From NCBI GenBank assembly GCA_015499995.1, contig JADNRV010000666.1, forward strand, positions 1 through 18,688: a stretch of DNA of 18,688 bases. Direction: 5' to 3'. The notes under the pieces are model-generated. The model saw nothing but the letters and a program-made list of their open reading frames with translations, was not told where the DNA came from and made no database searches. Shown here one piece after another: positions 1 through 9,062 of the stretch (positions are counted from its first letter, which is position 1; each line of letters opens with the position of its first letter). This stretch comes from Flammula alnicola. Taxonomy: Eukaryota; Basidiomycota; Agaricomycetes; Agaricales; Strophariaceae. Both the position numbers and the translations under genes were made by a program.

Positions 1-830
1 ATCTCTCTAATTCTTCTCGCAATCAATGGAGGTTACTCATGGCTATATACCTATGTCTTTAGAATAATTTTAACTGGAAAATATATGTCACAGGAGACAT
101 ATTTCGCACTTTTGGACACTCCTACTCCTTACCGTTATATCGTTTCACCAAAAGTATCTGGTATATGTGAGATAAGCTTATAGTATTCCCTAGCACATAT
201 CGCACCTCTCAGATACCGCATATCATCAGAAACGCTAGAGATATGGTGTGCTGACAGATTGTATATACACCTCCTCCTCCTCTCCTTCATATCTCATCCT
301 CCCTTTGAGGCGCTCACAATATGAATGCATAGAGATCTTCTATGCATCTACCACTACTGTTTTTGCTGAAAACATTCCCTTATATTGCCCTGGTACCTCT
401 ACAGTAAAATATATGCTTTGGAAGGGGTATCAGGGAGTAGTACTCCTCATACCCCAAAAAAGCGATTTTAGATCCTCAGATATGTCACAGACAGATGTAT
501 ACTATATTATGCTCACCCTTCAAATAGAGGCATAGGTGCCTCTGGAATGTGTCAATGATCATAGGAATGTGGTGTATATTACACCCCTGGAATATATATG
601 TCCTGGTCATCTCCCTACCATATAGGTATGTCTCCCTTGCTCTGAAACTATTATAATAAATATCCTGACCTCTCTAAGTGTCTGGGAGTCACCCTATGAG
701 TGGATAATAGTAGTGGCCATCATCATATATATCTATACAATGCATTTGTGCTATTATAGAGACCATCTACAAGCTATTGATTCTATATTACTGCTATATA
801 GCTTCATTATGTTGCTCTAGTAAATAAAAA
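1..830. other. AT-rich gene-free flank
   Basis: This stretch is rich in TATA-like tracts and has no reading frame that looks coding. The longest open frame, about 95 codons near 248-535 on the plus strand, is serine/tyrosine-rich, matches no family I know and shows no intron signals. A small inverted repeat (ATATGTC at 83-89 with GACATAT at 96-102) is visible. I see no RNA gene. It could be old, decayed transposon DNA, but nothing in it proves that. Confidence 0.6.
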
Positions 831-969
831 TCAAGGGAAATGAAGGGGAAACAGCGGAATAATGCTGCTCTTCATTGCGGATAGCGAGCGCGCGTGCACC
901 GACAGACAGGGGCCGCATCCGCATTTGGCGTGGGACACATGCTTCCCGATGTGGACATGATGGGAGCTG

Positions 970-1524
970 GGAAAGACGTAGTCTCGGACCAGCTCTCTTA
1001 ACAGTCCCAATTTGGCGGGCCTGTCAAGAGAGTCTGGGACACTTCCAACCAGATAACCGGGACATTCGCTTACAAATTTGGCTGGTAGTGGCTCTTCCAC
1101 CGTTTTTCATTGGAAGTTGACCGAATTTCATCACTGAAATTTCATAGCATTCTCTGTTAGAGCTCTTAAATAATCCTAGATACTCAAATAGGTTTCCTGA
1201 AGGCTTGGGGAGGTGCAAAAGATATCGAGAGATATTAGGGTAAAGGCTGATGGCACAGCCACTGCCAAAAAGCGTCTTTAGATTGAGGGCATTTACGAAC
1301 GAATGTACAATGGATTTAAAATTGTAAAGGGCGAGGTAGCCTTTCACGAACATCGTCTAAATTATCACCAAAAAAAATTATTCAAAAACAAGATGGTGTG
1401 GGCAATAAACCGTCGAAAGTTGTAAGAGAAGGTCCCGGTTATCTGGTTGGTTGTGTCCCAGACTCTCTTGCGAGATATCCCCAAATGGATCGTTAAGAGA
1501 GACTGGCACGAGACTAGGAAAGAC
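970..1524. repeat. Large imperfect foldback (inverted arms of about 110 bp)
   Basis: The segment 970-1080 recurs as its reverse complement at about 1418-1524. The best-matching core is at 1024-1063 against about 1438-1480: both arms contain AAGAGAGTCTGGGACAC followed closely by CCAACCAGATAACCGGGAC. Further out, both arms carry GTCTC and CTCTCTTAAC in the same order. The arms are separated by about 340 bp with no convincing gene. The arrangement fits a foldback element, a MITE-like element or an inverted duplication. I could not identify a target-site duplication, so the outer ends are uncertain. Confidence 0.75.
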
Positions 1525-1611
1525 GGCGGAAGGGGCTTGTGATGGAAAGATACTGCCGAGTCACGGCAGCGGCAGCCATTTGCCAGCGAGGTGAGCACAT
1601 AGGCAAGCTAC

Positions 1612-1756
1612 AGTGTACTGTACGATACGGTGTACCGAACGCATACAGTGTACCGTACCATACGGGGCCAGCGAATTCGCTGGACGGTGTAGAATACATG
1701 CTACGTAGGGCTTAGCTACATTGTATCGTATCATACGGGCCCAGCGAATTCGCTGG
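1612..1756. repeat. Three imperfect repeats with two copies of a 16-bp palindrome
   Basis: Three related segments begin near 1612, 1642 and 1717, each resembling ACAGTGTACYGTACSATACGG. The second and third run into the same perfect palindrome CCAGCGAATTCGCTGG, at 1668-1683 and 1741-1756, and each palindrome is preceded by CATACGG. The sequence between them includes another short palindromic stretch (CTACGTAG). This could be a terminal or subterminal repeat array of a DNA transposon, or a protein-binding array. No gene overlaps it convincingly. Confidence 0.75.
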
Positions 1757-2074
1757 AGCACCCAACGGCAGTTAAATTGGTCGGCAATGCCACTCGGGAG
1801 GTGTTCGGCACTGCCGCGAGACCCTTCTCGGTGCCGACCTATGACACCGGCACCGGCACTCTGTCAGTCATCGGCAATGGTCTCGGCACCCTGCTCAGGG
1901 CCGACAAGCGGTGGCAGTTCTGTCGCGATAAACTGCCGGTCCGCCATCCACTACCAGTCAGCCGTGATGCCGGCCCGCAATGCACACGATGGTCAGGAGG
2001 TGCGATCAGCAGTTGTCCATGACATAGAAAGAAGCCTATTGTAACATGTGTAAGTGTTTATTTATATCTGGGCA
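1757..2074. other. Gene-free spacer rich in the TCGGCA-type hexamer
   Basis: No gene is supported here. Open frames on the plus strand exist only because the repeated hexamer avoids stop codons. The stretch carries many close variants of GTCGGCA, TCGGCAC and CCGGCAC, for example the run at 1849-1860. This is the left edge of the zone in which the motif is dense. Confidence 0.6.
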
Positions 2075-2345
2075 GACGACTTATATAGGGGGGGACTCAC
2101 CAACTATTTCCCTACAGCCCGAGACCCAGATGAACATGGTATGACTGAGGGTTTGATCAGCAGCACTCAAGATCCATGAAACGTTAGAAGAATTGGGTTA
2201 TGGAGTGCTCTCCATGACACATTTCTTCCAACCTTTCCTGGATTTTGGTCAGCGCTGATCAAACCTCCTTTCATACCGCGTTCATTTGGGTCTCGAGCTG
2301 TGTTATGTCAAGGCAGTAGTTGATGTGTCCGGGCAGATATTAGTC
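2075..2345. repeat. Second foldback, a nearly continuous hairpin of about 270 bp
   Basis: The sequence from 2120 (CGAGACCC) inward is the imperfect reverse complement of the sequence ending at 2295 (GGGTCTCG). Matching blocks occur in order: GAACATGGTATGA against GAACGCGGTATGA, GGTTTGATCAGC on both arms, and GAAACGTTAGAAGAA against GAAAGGTTGGAAGAA. The tip is ATGGAG-TGCT-CTCCAT, so there is almost no loop. Weaker pairing continues outward to about 2075 and 2345, including CAACTA against TAGTTG. It could be a MITE, or a transcribed hairpin that feeds small-RNA production. Confidence 0.8.
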
Positions 2346-2625
2346 CCGTAAATGGCAAAGTTTTCACTCAATGAAAATGGTTAAGCATAGCTGCCAGGGC
2401 ACTGCCGACCAGGGGTAAGTCATCATACGAGTCGGTAGGTGAGCGGCACTCGGTCGGCACTAGTACAGTGCCGACGTCCGGTAGAGGGACCGGCACTTGA
2501 TCGTGCATCAGCAGGATGTTGGCATTGCCCACTGGCGGGTTCAGCATGTATGCATAATCAGTATTCTTAATACTTTTGACTGAATCACAGCTGTCTATTG
2601 GAAGGGAAGTATATGAACAATGTGA
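2346..2625. other. Spacer downstream of gene 1, hexamer-rich
   Basis: This is the 3' side of the minus-strand gene 1. No gene is seen. At 2395-2510 there are repeated variants of CACTGCCGAC, CGGTCGGCAC and GTGCCGAC. Confidence 0.5.
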
Positions 2626-3467
2626 TTATACGTCTGGAAGCACCTCGGCACCGGCAGTGTCCTCACTGACAGGATGACCGTTGGTGTGTGCAATGTCCGA
2701 AAGGCGAGTTTGAAAATTTTCCAGCGAGTTCTTGGTTCGATTGGCCAAGCTGGTGAAAAACTTCTTCGCCTCCTCATCAGCTTTGAGCCTCTCCCATTCT
2801 GCCATGTAAAGCCGGTGGCTTGCATCCTTGTAGGATAAGCCGAGCTGCTCCTGGAGAGCCTTCACTTCTGCATGAGCAGTCAGCAGCTCCCTTTCGGTCA
2901 AAGGCTGCAAACTAATAAATGAGTGACAACGACCTGCATTGAAAGGAGCACTTACCGGGTCAGCTGGGAATACAACTGACTTGTGCCCCAGAAGGATACA
3001 AGGAATGCCTTCGGAATTACCAGACTGTGAAGATGTATCAGTGCTGATCCTGTAAGGAGATGACCCAACACTCGGCATCAGGAAGCGCGACTAATACCGG
3101 CAGTGGGTGATTACTGCCGGCACCGACATGGCCAAAAGGCATCGGCACCGGCATCGGCACTCGCCTAGAGGACATCGGCACCGGCAGGTGTCGCTCGGCA
3201 GCAGTACTGGTACCGGTATCGGTGCCATCCAATGAGGCCTCATGCAAAGAAAAACCAATCATTGCAAAAAAGAGAACTTACTCCTCCGTTTGCATTCGCG
3301 ACATCCAGCTTCACCTGCTTGCGATAAGCTTCAAAAGCCTGATGGGTAGCTGGAATCATGAATTCGGGCACAATGTACCGGTCCCCATCGGGACCGAGCA
3401 GAGCAGCGAAGCCATCGGGGATGTGCAGTGTGGATGTCTCAGGTTGGCTCTCGGGGGTTGGATCCAT
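2626..3467 (-). CDS. Gene 1: conserved hypothetical protein of a mushroom KDZ neighbourhood, 177 aa
   Basis: Three exons join cleanly: 3467-3282, 3024-2956 and 2904-2626. The introns are 3281-3025 (257 nt, GTAAGT...ACAG) and 2955-2905 (51 nt, GTAAGT...GCAG); both junctions are phase 0. The start at 3467 gives an N-terminus MDPTPESQ followed by IPDGFAALLGPDGDRYIVPE. The last exon has ERELLTAHAEVKALQEQLG and then SYKDASHRLYMAEWERLKAD, a helical, charged segment. I recall this two-block arrangement from uncharacterised multicopy proteins of Agaricomycetes, but no biochemical role is known to me. No signal peptide or membrane segment is visible. It is divergently transcribed from gene 2. The unusually long first intron is packed with the CGGCAY hexamer. 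The first-intron acceptor was chosen because it keeps frame; an alternative at 3050 does not. Confidence 0.75.
3094..3226. repeat. CGGCAY/CGGTAY hexamer tract inside intron 1 of gene 1
   Basis: At least ten copies of CGGCAC, CGGCAT or CGGTAY lie in 133 bp, some in tandem (for example around 3150-3168). They fill roughly half of a 257-nt intron, about five times the size of most introns in this window. The tract appears to account for most of the extra intron length. Confidence 0.8.
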
Positions 3468-3700
3468 TGTCCTCCTAACAGATGTGAGTGACTTAATGGC
3501 AGACAATTATCCTGCTAATCTTTATACATATCGATTGTGGGTCTATATTTAGTGATGCAATCAACTGGTCACGTGAGTGTTCATTTTCTACGTCGACTCG
3601 AATGTGTCGCGTTTACTTGTCTCCCACCTTCCACTGCCGTCACCGATTCCGGCACCTTAACACCAACCTGCACCCACTGTCATCACCCAAGCTCACCCCA
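3468..3700. promoter_or_regulatory. Divergent promoter of genes 1 and 2 with CACGTG
   Basis: The 233 bp between the two start codons must hold both 5' untranslated regions and both promoters. It contains a CACGTG E-box core at 3570-3575 within GGTCACGTGAGT, and TATA-like sequence near 3521-3530 and 3543-3548. The same hexamer core occurs in the other divergent promoter of the module (9003-9014). Promoter function is inferred from gene layout. Confidence 0.5.
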
Positions 3701-6378
3701 ATGTCTAACATTACCGCTACCGAGTTGTACCAGAAGATCGAGGCCATCGACAGCGGCATTCGGCAGGGGCTGGCCTCGGGCAACCTCCAGCAGGCCATGA
3801 AGGCCCAGAAGACGAACTTGGTATGTTTTTCTTTGAGTTCAGCTTATGTTGTGATTTATCACGCATGGCAGCGATGGCTGTTCGACACGAAAAAGAGTGC
3901 CGATCTCTCAGCAGAGGCTCTTGCGGCCTTCAAGGCTCATGTTTTCTTGTGGAGTTTTGTGGTGGCCTGGAAATGTGCTGGTCGAAAGGCAGACGACGCG
4001 TTCATTGAGACGCAACGTCAACAGCTGGCCGCCTTCGACAAAGCAAGCAGAACAGCCCGTGCCTCTCACTCAATGCTTCCCCCCCCTCCTGCGACTCCAC
4101 CAACCCGACGGACTGAGAGTCCCGGTGCCGGTACTGCCCCTGCCGACGCTACCACCCTGCCTCCTCGCACTGTGCCCGGTGGCGCCAATCTTGCGGCACA
4201 TCGCACTGCCGATGCCGATCCCGGCCCTGCAGCGGGTGCTGCCGTATCTGCTGCACCTCACACTGCCGGTGCCGATACCGCTTCACCGCGTCAGGCTGCC
4301 GGTACCAGTACCACTGCCAATGGTGGTCACAAGGTTAGTTCCGACGATCGTGAGCAAGAAACGAGGCGACAGGCAAAAGGGAAGGGACGGGCGAAGTCCC
4401 CGGGTGAGGAGCACAGCACGCGCAGAAAGCTACTGAGGCAGGTCAAGGTCCCGGTGGTGGAGCCGAGCGAGGACGAGGATGTCGATGAGGTGGAGGACGA
4501 GGGAGACCAGGAGGAGGAGACAGGGCCAGTTGCCAAAAAAGCGCGGCCCCCGCCGCCGAAAGGGAACAAACTCCGGGACCCCCCATGTGATCGGTGCCGA
4601 AAGGGAGGTTTCGAGTGTTGGGAGCAGGCGAGAGGGATATCTGCGTGTCACCGGTGCGGCACGCTGAGGGTAAAGTGTACGTTGAATGGGGAGAGCCAAA
4701 AGGGGAAAAAGAAGACTGACCCCATTATCCTCGACGGCTCGGGTGAGGATGACGATGACGACGACGATGAAGAACCCCGGCAGACGAAGAAATCGATACC
4801 GGCCCCGAAGAGACGCGCTGCCCCCAAGATGTCGGCGCCGGCACACGCACTTGCCAAGGCCAAAGCGCCGGCACCGACGAAACGGGCAACAGGACCTCAG
4901 CGACCGACACCGGGCCCGTCCAAAACGTCGGCACCGGCACCTTCGACACCCCGATTTGCAGCTCTGGAGCGGGAAACTTCCACCGGTGAGTGCACACACG
5001 ATTTGTAATATTCAGTGCTTTATATTCTTTCACAGACGCAGAGGACCTCCTCGACATGGTCGACCGCATGCATGCCCTTGGTAGCCGAGTCGACAAGCTG
5101 GAGAGTCTGTTAGACGACGCGGAATCCACCACCGCCGAGGCCAATCTGGGTCTGGTTCACCTAGAAACCAGATTCAGCACCCTGGAAGCGCGCATCGACA
5201 AGTTGGAGCAAGTGACGATCAAACAGGGGCGACGCCTCGCCAAGATGCACGCGAGTTTGGAATGGTTGGATGACGGGCGGCTGGAGCTGCAGGACCAGCT
5301 GCAAGCCCTCAAGGCATATGTGGGGATGCCTCAATCATCTCCACCATCCCGAGAGTCCTCTCCAGCGGTGATCCCGGAACCACAAGCACCAGGACCTGCA
5401 GGAGCGTCGGCACCGCCTGCCACGTCGGCACCGCCTGCCACATCGGCACCGTCTGGCACGTCGGCACCGTCTGGCACGTCGGCACTGTCTGGCACGTCGG
5501 CACCGTCTGGCACGTCGGCACCGTCTTCTGCGGTGGCGACGTCGGCACCAATGCCACCGCCACCTCGGGCGTCGACACCACCGACACCAATGCCACCTCG
5601 ATCGTCGACACCAGTAGCACCCATGCGACCGCCACCTACATCGCCACCCACCATGGCCTCAGGAGGAGCCGTCGGTACATCGGCACCCGAGATACCGCCA
5701 CAAACAACGTCAGGAGCGGTCCCAGACCCACAGGTGATGTCGGCAGAGCCCTCAGAGCCATCGTCGTCCACGTCCGCTATTGGCGAGGGTGCAGCACAAT
5801 CTGAGGGTGTTTTCGCGCGAGATGCCCCGCCAGTCAATTTAATCCCACCGACGCCAAAGACATCGCAGGAAGCTGCAGAATATGGCATGACCCCCCTCGT
5901 CCCAACGCCCCCGTCCACCGCTACCCCAAACCCTGCAACTGCTGACCCACAGGGTTCGGTGGCACATCATGAGCATCCACCGTCCCCACCCCGTCGACAT
6001 TCTCCATCTCCCGCTCCCAGTGAGATGGCAGGCTCAATACACCCTGCCGGTGCCGGTGCCGGTGCCGATGCCGGACTCAACGTCACGGGGCCCCCTGAGT
6101 CGACGGCCCGTCTTGAACCCCACGCCTCATCGCCCGCTGCATCGGAGCGGCCTGCACCCAGTTTGCTGACCGTGCCAGATATCGCCACGGGTTCGGTGTC
6201 CCCTCGCCGCAGGAATTCACCAGTCCCCGAAAGTGAACGGCGCCGCTCGCCACGCCATCATACGCGCTCACCCTCGCCAGCACCGCAACGTTCTGTAAGT
6301 CCAGCAGTGAATACAAAGAAACGCCCTGCAGGTGCTCCAGAGGAGGAGAGCAACGCGAAGCGCGCTCAGCAGTCATGA
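3701..6378 (+). CDS. Gene 2: six-cysteine zinc-cluster and coiled-coil protein, 858 aa
   Basis: Three exons: 3701-3820, 3872-4985 and 5036-6378. The introns 3821-3871 (51 nt) and 4986-5035 (50 nt) keep one open frame. The ATG at 3701 is preferred to an upstream in-frame ATG at 3602. Residues 1-40 look helical (TELYQKIEAIDSGIRQGLAS). Residues 279-309 form CX2CX6CX9CX2CX6C, which fits the fungal Zn(II)2Cys6 spacing and begins CDRCRKGG. It is flanked by an acidic stretch and basic KR clusters that could serve nuclear import. Residues about 413-505 show heptads (VDKLESLL, IDKLEQV) and probably form a coiled coil. The rest is a Pro/Ser/Ala/Thr-rich tail with an 18-bp repeat. The likely role is a nuclear DNA-binding or scaffold protein; a target is unknown. 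A 48-nt T-rich stretch at about 3949-3996 could be an additional in-frame intron. Confidence 0.8.
5404..5529 (+). repeat. Seven tandem 18-bp units inside gene 2
   Basis: Seven units close to ACGTCGGCACCGTCTGGC follow each other without interruption and encode repeats of TSAPSG or TSAPPA (residues about 535-576). Each unit contains the GTCGGCACCG core, so the array looks like a coding expansion of the motif that is dispersed across the module. Its 18-bp period preserves the reading frame. Confidence 0.9.
6044..6075 (+). repeat. GCCGGT/GCCGAT hexamer run in gene 2
   Basis: About five tandem hexamers of the form GCCGGT or GCCGAT encode an alternating Ala-Gly stretch ending in Ala-Asp-Ala-Gly. 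The run is in frame in the serine/proline-rich tail of gene 2. Confidence 0.85.
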
Positions 6379-6537
6379 TTTCACTTTTTGGACAGCGGTC
6401 TGATTTTTTGTCGATAGCACGGGAGGTTTTTTTTCGACATTTTTACTATTTTGCGCGCGTATCATAATTTGTATATATAATGCACCTATATTTTGTGATG
6501 TATATACAAATGTTATTTTCGGTTTTTTGCTGTTCCA

Positions 6538-8854
6538 TCAGCCCTTTCTTGCTTGCCGTCGTGAACGTGGAGTAAGTGCCGATGCGGCTTCCGCTCTTGC
6601 TAAGGCATCCGCAGTCATTCTAGCTCTCTTCCGCGTAGTCACTGGCTCTGGCCCCTTCTTTGATTTTGATCTAGTGGTTCTTGTAGCTCCATTATTGGCC
6701 GTACTGCTCATGGCCGGTGCCGGTGCCGGTACAGTCGTTGGCACTCTGGGTGTCGATGTCGGTACCGGTGCAGCTGGCGGTGCAGTTGCATCTACTGGAC
6801 CCAGGGCCGGGTTCATTGCATCAGGTGTAGTTGATTGAGGGATAGTTCGACCGACATGAGCCTTTCGCGGATGACGCGGACGGGCCGCTACCTGTGCAGG
6901 TGCCGACGCCGGTCCAACTGCCGGGCGAGTGTCAGGTGCTGGTGTCGCCGCCGGTGTTGGCATAGGTGCCGGTGGTGGGTGTAATAGAGCTGGATCGATG
7001 TTTGGGTGGGGATTTGTTTCATTAGTACGCCTCTCGTTGGCCTCTTGTACCTGCTCGTAAGCTTGGTAGGTTGCCCGAAGTATCGCATATTTAGGTAATC
7101 CATCTGCCGGTCCATTTACTGGGAGGGGCATTGGAAACCCAGCCGCATGAATCTGTGCCATGACATATTCATTCACAATGACAAAAGTATTTTCACCTGC
7201 TGTATGGTTTGTCAGGTGAGTTATTGCATCGGGAAGTCTTTCCTCTGAGGGAACTGCGCCGGCCCCTGGGCCTTGGTGACTAGACCTGGGGGATGTGTTA
7301 GGATCATTGACTGGGTTCGGTGGGTTCTTTCTCTTTGCAGCGTTGGTTCGTTTAGTTTTCTTCGCAGTGGTTTTCGTCTTTCTTGTCTTGGCTTTTCTTC
7401 GACCACCGGTACCGGCACCGGCACCGGCATCGGCATCAGATGCATCAGGAGGATATTTTGCAGGTATGATGGTTTCACTGTGTTTCACAGATTTAAATCG
7501 GAAGGCACGCGTAGGTCCATGTTCTTTTTGGCGTTCTTCAATGTGATCAAAGAAGGCCTCTAACGCCATTTTCGTCAAGTTTCTTGGATGTTTGACAGTG
7601 AATGATGGCGGGAGATATTCTGGATTGACATATGCCCCGTGGTTCGCCATTATTGCTGCATATGGAGGATGTACCGTGTGGCCATTGGTTGCCAGTTCTA
7701 AGGAACATATGAGTTGATGCCGGTGCCGCTCGACTGCAATCGGCACTTACTATAATGTCGGCCTATATAAAGGCTGAATAATTCCTCCAGCTTCTTCTTC
7801 GATTCATCGCCATTCCGCCATGGTTCTGGGAGGATTGGATAACCCTCACTAGTAGTTGTGAGCATTATCTTCTGCGTTCCTGGATTCGTGCCGGTGCCGT
7901 CTGTGACCGGCACTTGAGCCTTATTGCGTAATGTCTTCATGTAGTCCATTAGTAACAACTTCATCTTGGTAATTTCATCGGGGTGACAGTCAACAAAGGA
8001 TCTTGTAGGAACGCCCATTAAATCTGCTATTTCGTCATGGCTTCGGCACCCGACTTAGTATCAGCACTGGAAATTGTTCACCGTCACTCACGCGTCAATG
8101 ACCAGTTTGCCGTCTGGTAGAGTATAGGCTGTAAACATGATGGAAACAAGCCCCATTTCTTTCCAGTGCTCATCCATGACCTTTGCAATGCGTTTGGTAG
8201 AGAACCTCTTGGCTATGCTGCCGACGATCGGTCAATCGGGGCGTCACCGGTACCGACAGTCGGCATCGGCATTGACACGTACGATCTCTTTGTTTCTTCC
8301 GGATACCCTTCCTTCGCCATCTTCGCAACCTCTACATCGAAATCTGCCTTCTCTTTGGGCGTCATGCGAGCTAAGATATTGGCAATTGCGGGCAATCTTG
8401 CTTGAAACCACCCTGCCGTCAACGTCGTCGCCTCTTCAACTCCAAGTACCGACGCAATTTCTTCCATGACTTCCTCCGGATGTAGATACCACATCACTTC
8501 TGATTTCTTTGGATGGAAGTGATTTGATTTTCTTGCGACTCCTCGTGCCGGCCGCCAATTATTGGTGACCCACTTCGATAATTCCTTAAGAATTAGTCAG
8601 TTTGCTTCGCCATTCAGAAGTGATTTTGGAGTCACCTTGGCACGCCGAAGGCTGTCTTCCATGTCTTCAACGGAAAGCTCTCCAGTCGAGACCCAATAGT
8701 TGCACATTGCGGGCAGAATCTGTGTTTTTAAAATAGTCGCCCGCTTGTCCAGTGTGTCGGTCTCGATGAAATCCTTTTTGAAAGGTGTGATCTGCTCAAG
8801 CTCCTTGGCCGTATATTTACAGTCCTGGCGTGGTTTTTTGTGGGCATGGTCCAT
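6538..8854 (-). CDS. Gene 3: conserved hypothetical protein of KDZ neighbourhoods, 696 aa
   Basis: Five exons give one frame of 696 codons: 8854-8636, 8584-8279, 8207-8092, 8040-7751 and 7697-6538. The introns are 51, 71, 51 and 53 nt. Landmarks in order are a charged N-terminus (MDHAHKKPRQDCKYT), KWVTNNWRP, WYLHPEEVMEEIASVLG with GWFQARLPAIANILARM, GVPTRSFVDCHPDEI, LATNGHTVHPPYAAI with NPEYLPPSFTVKHP, a strongly basic segment that looks like a nuclear localisation signal, and a Pro/Ala/Thr-rich tail ending in a second basic cluster. I recall this order from uncharacterised multicopy agaricomycete proteins; the function is unknown. Two calls are uncertain. Intron 1 (8635-8585) has a weak donor, and if retained it adds an in-frame TGA. 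Intron 2 could end at 8213 instead of 8208, with a different donor. It is divergent from the KDZ gene and convergent with gene 2; the 159-bp gap between them holds only AT-rich 3' sequence. Confidence 0.75.
6707..6771 (-). repeat. Hexamer run in the C-terminal part of gene 3
   Basis: Variants of GCCGGT and GTCGGT occur in tandem and near-tandem. On the minus strand they encode Pro/Ala/Thr-rich sequence (such as VPAPAPAMS), so the motif is tolerated as low-complexity protein. Confidence 0.7.
7404..7439 (-). repeat. Tandem CGGCAC/CGGCAT run in gene 3
   Basis: About five consecutive hexamers (CGGTAC, CGGCAC twice, CGGCAT twice) read on the minus strand as DASDADAGAGAGTGG. The run lies immediately upstream of the basic nuclear-localisation-like segment of gene 3. 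Confidence 0.85.
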
Positions 8855-9062
8855 GAGGATAAAAAGAGGTTCGATGTCAAAATGTGAGAAGGTGATTATC
8901 GCAATGGTGTGCAAAAGGAAGCATGAAGCATGCATACGACAAATGTGGAAGACAGACATTCTCATGGAAACCTCGTGGCCTCCTTCGTGTTAAACATGCA
9001 CACCACACGTGTGGAACACCTTCTCCAGAATCCTCGTCCCACCCTCTGTTCTAACCCTCAGG
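8855..9062. promoter_or_regulatory. Divergent promoter of gene 3 and the KDZ gene with CCACACGTGTGG
   Basis: The 208-bp gap between opposing start codons contains a perfect 12-bp palindrome, CCACACGTGTGG, at 9003-9014 with an E-box core. A CACGTG core is also present between genes 1 and 2, so the two divergent pairs could share a regulator. This is inference from position and motif only. The start chosen for each gene affects the size of the gap. Confidence 0.5.

Noticed and set aside
248..535. A 95-codon open frame on the plus strand in the AT-rich flank
   Set aside because: Its composition follows the local TATA/CTCC sequence, it has no recognisable motif and no intron or promoter support.
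831..1353. Overlapping open frames on both strands at the first foldback
   Set aside because: They follow the inverted arms and have no conserved motif; the foldback explains the sequence better.
1721..2044. Open frame of 107 codons on the plus strand
   Set aside because: It is open because the repeated hexamer lacks stop codons; it has no family signature.
3897..4436. Long open frame overlapping gene 2 in another frame (179 codons)
   Set aside because: It is a low-complexity Pro/Leu/Val product of the hexamer repeat read out of frame; gene 2 has the zinc cluster, consistent introns and a full-length frame.
5331..5918. Antisense open frame of 195 codons rich in Asp/Val/Gly/Ala
   Set aside because: It is the complement of the Ser/Ala/Pro-rich tail and 18-bp array of gene 2, with no independent motif.
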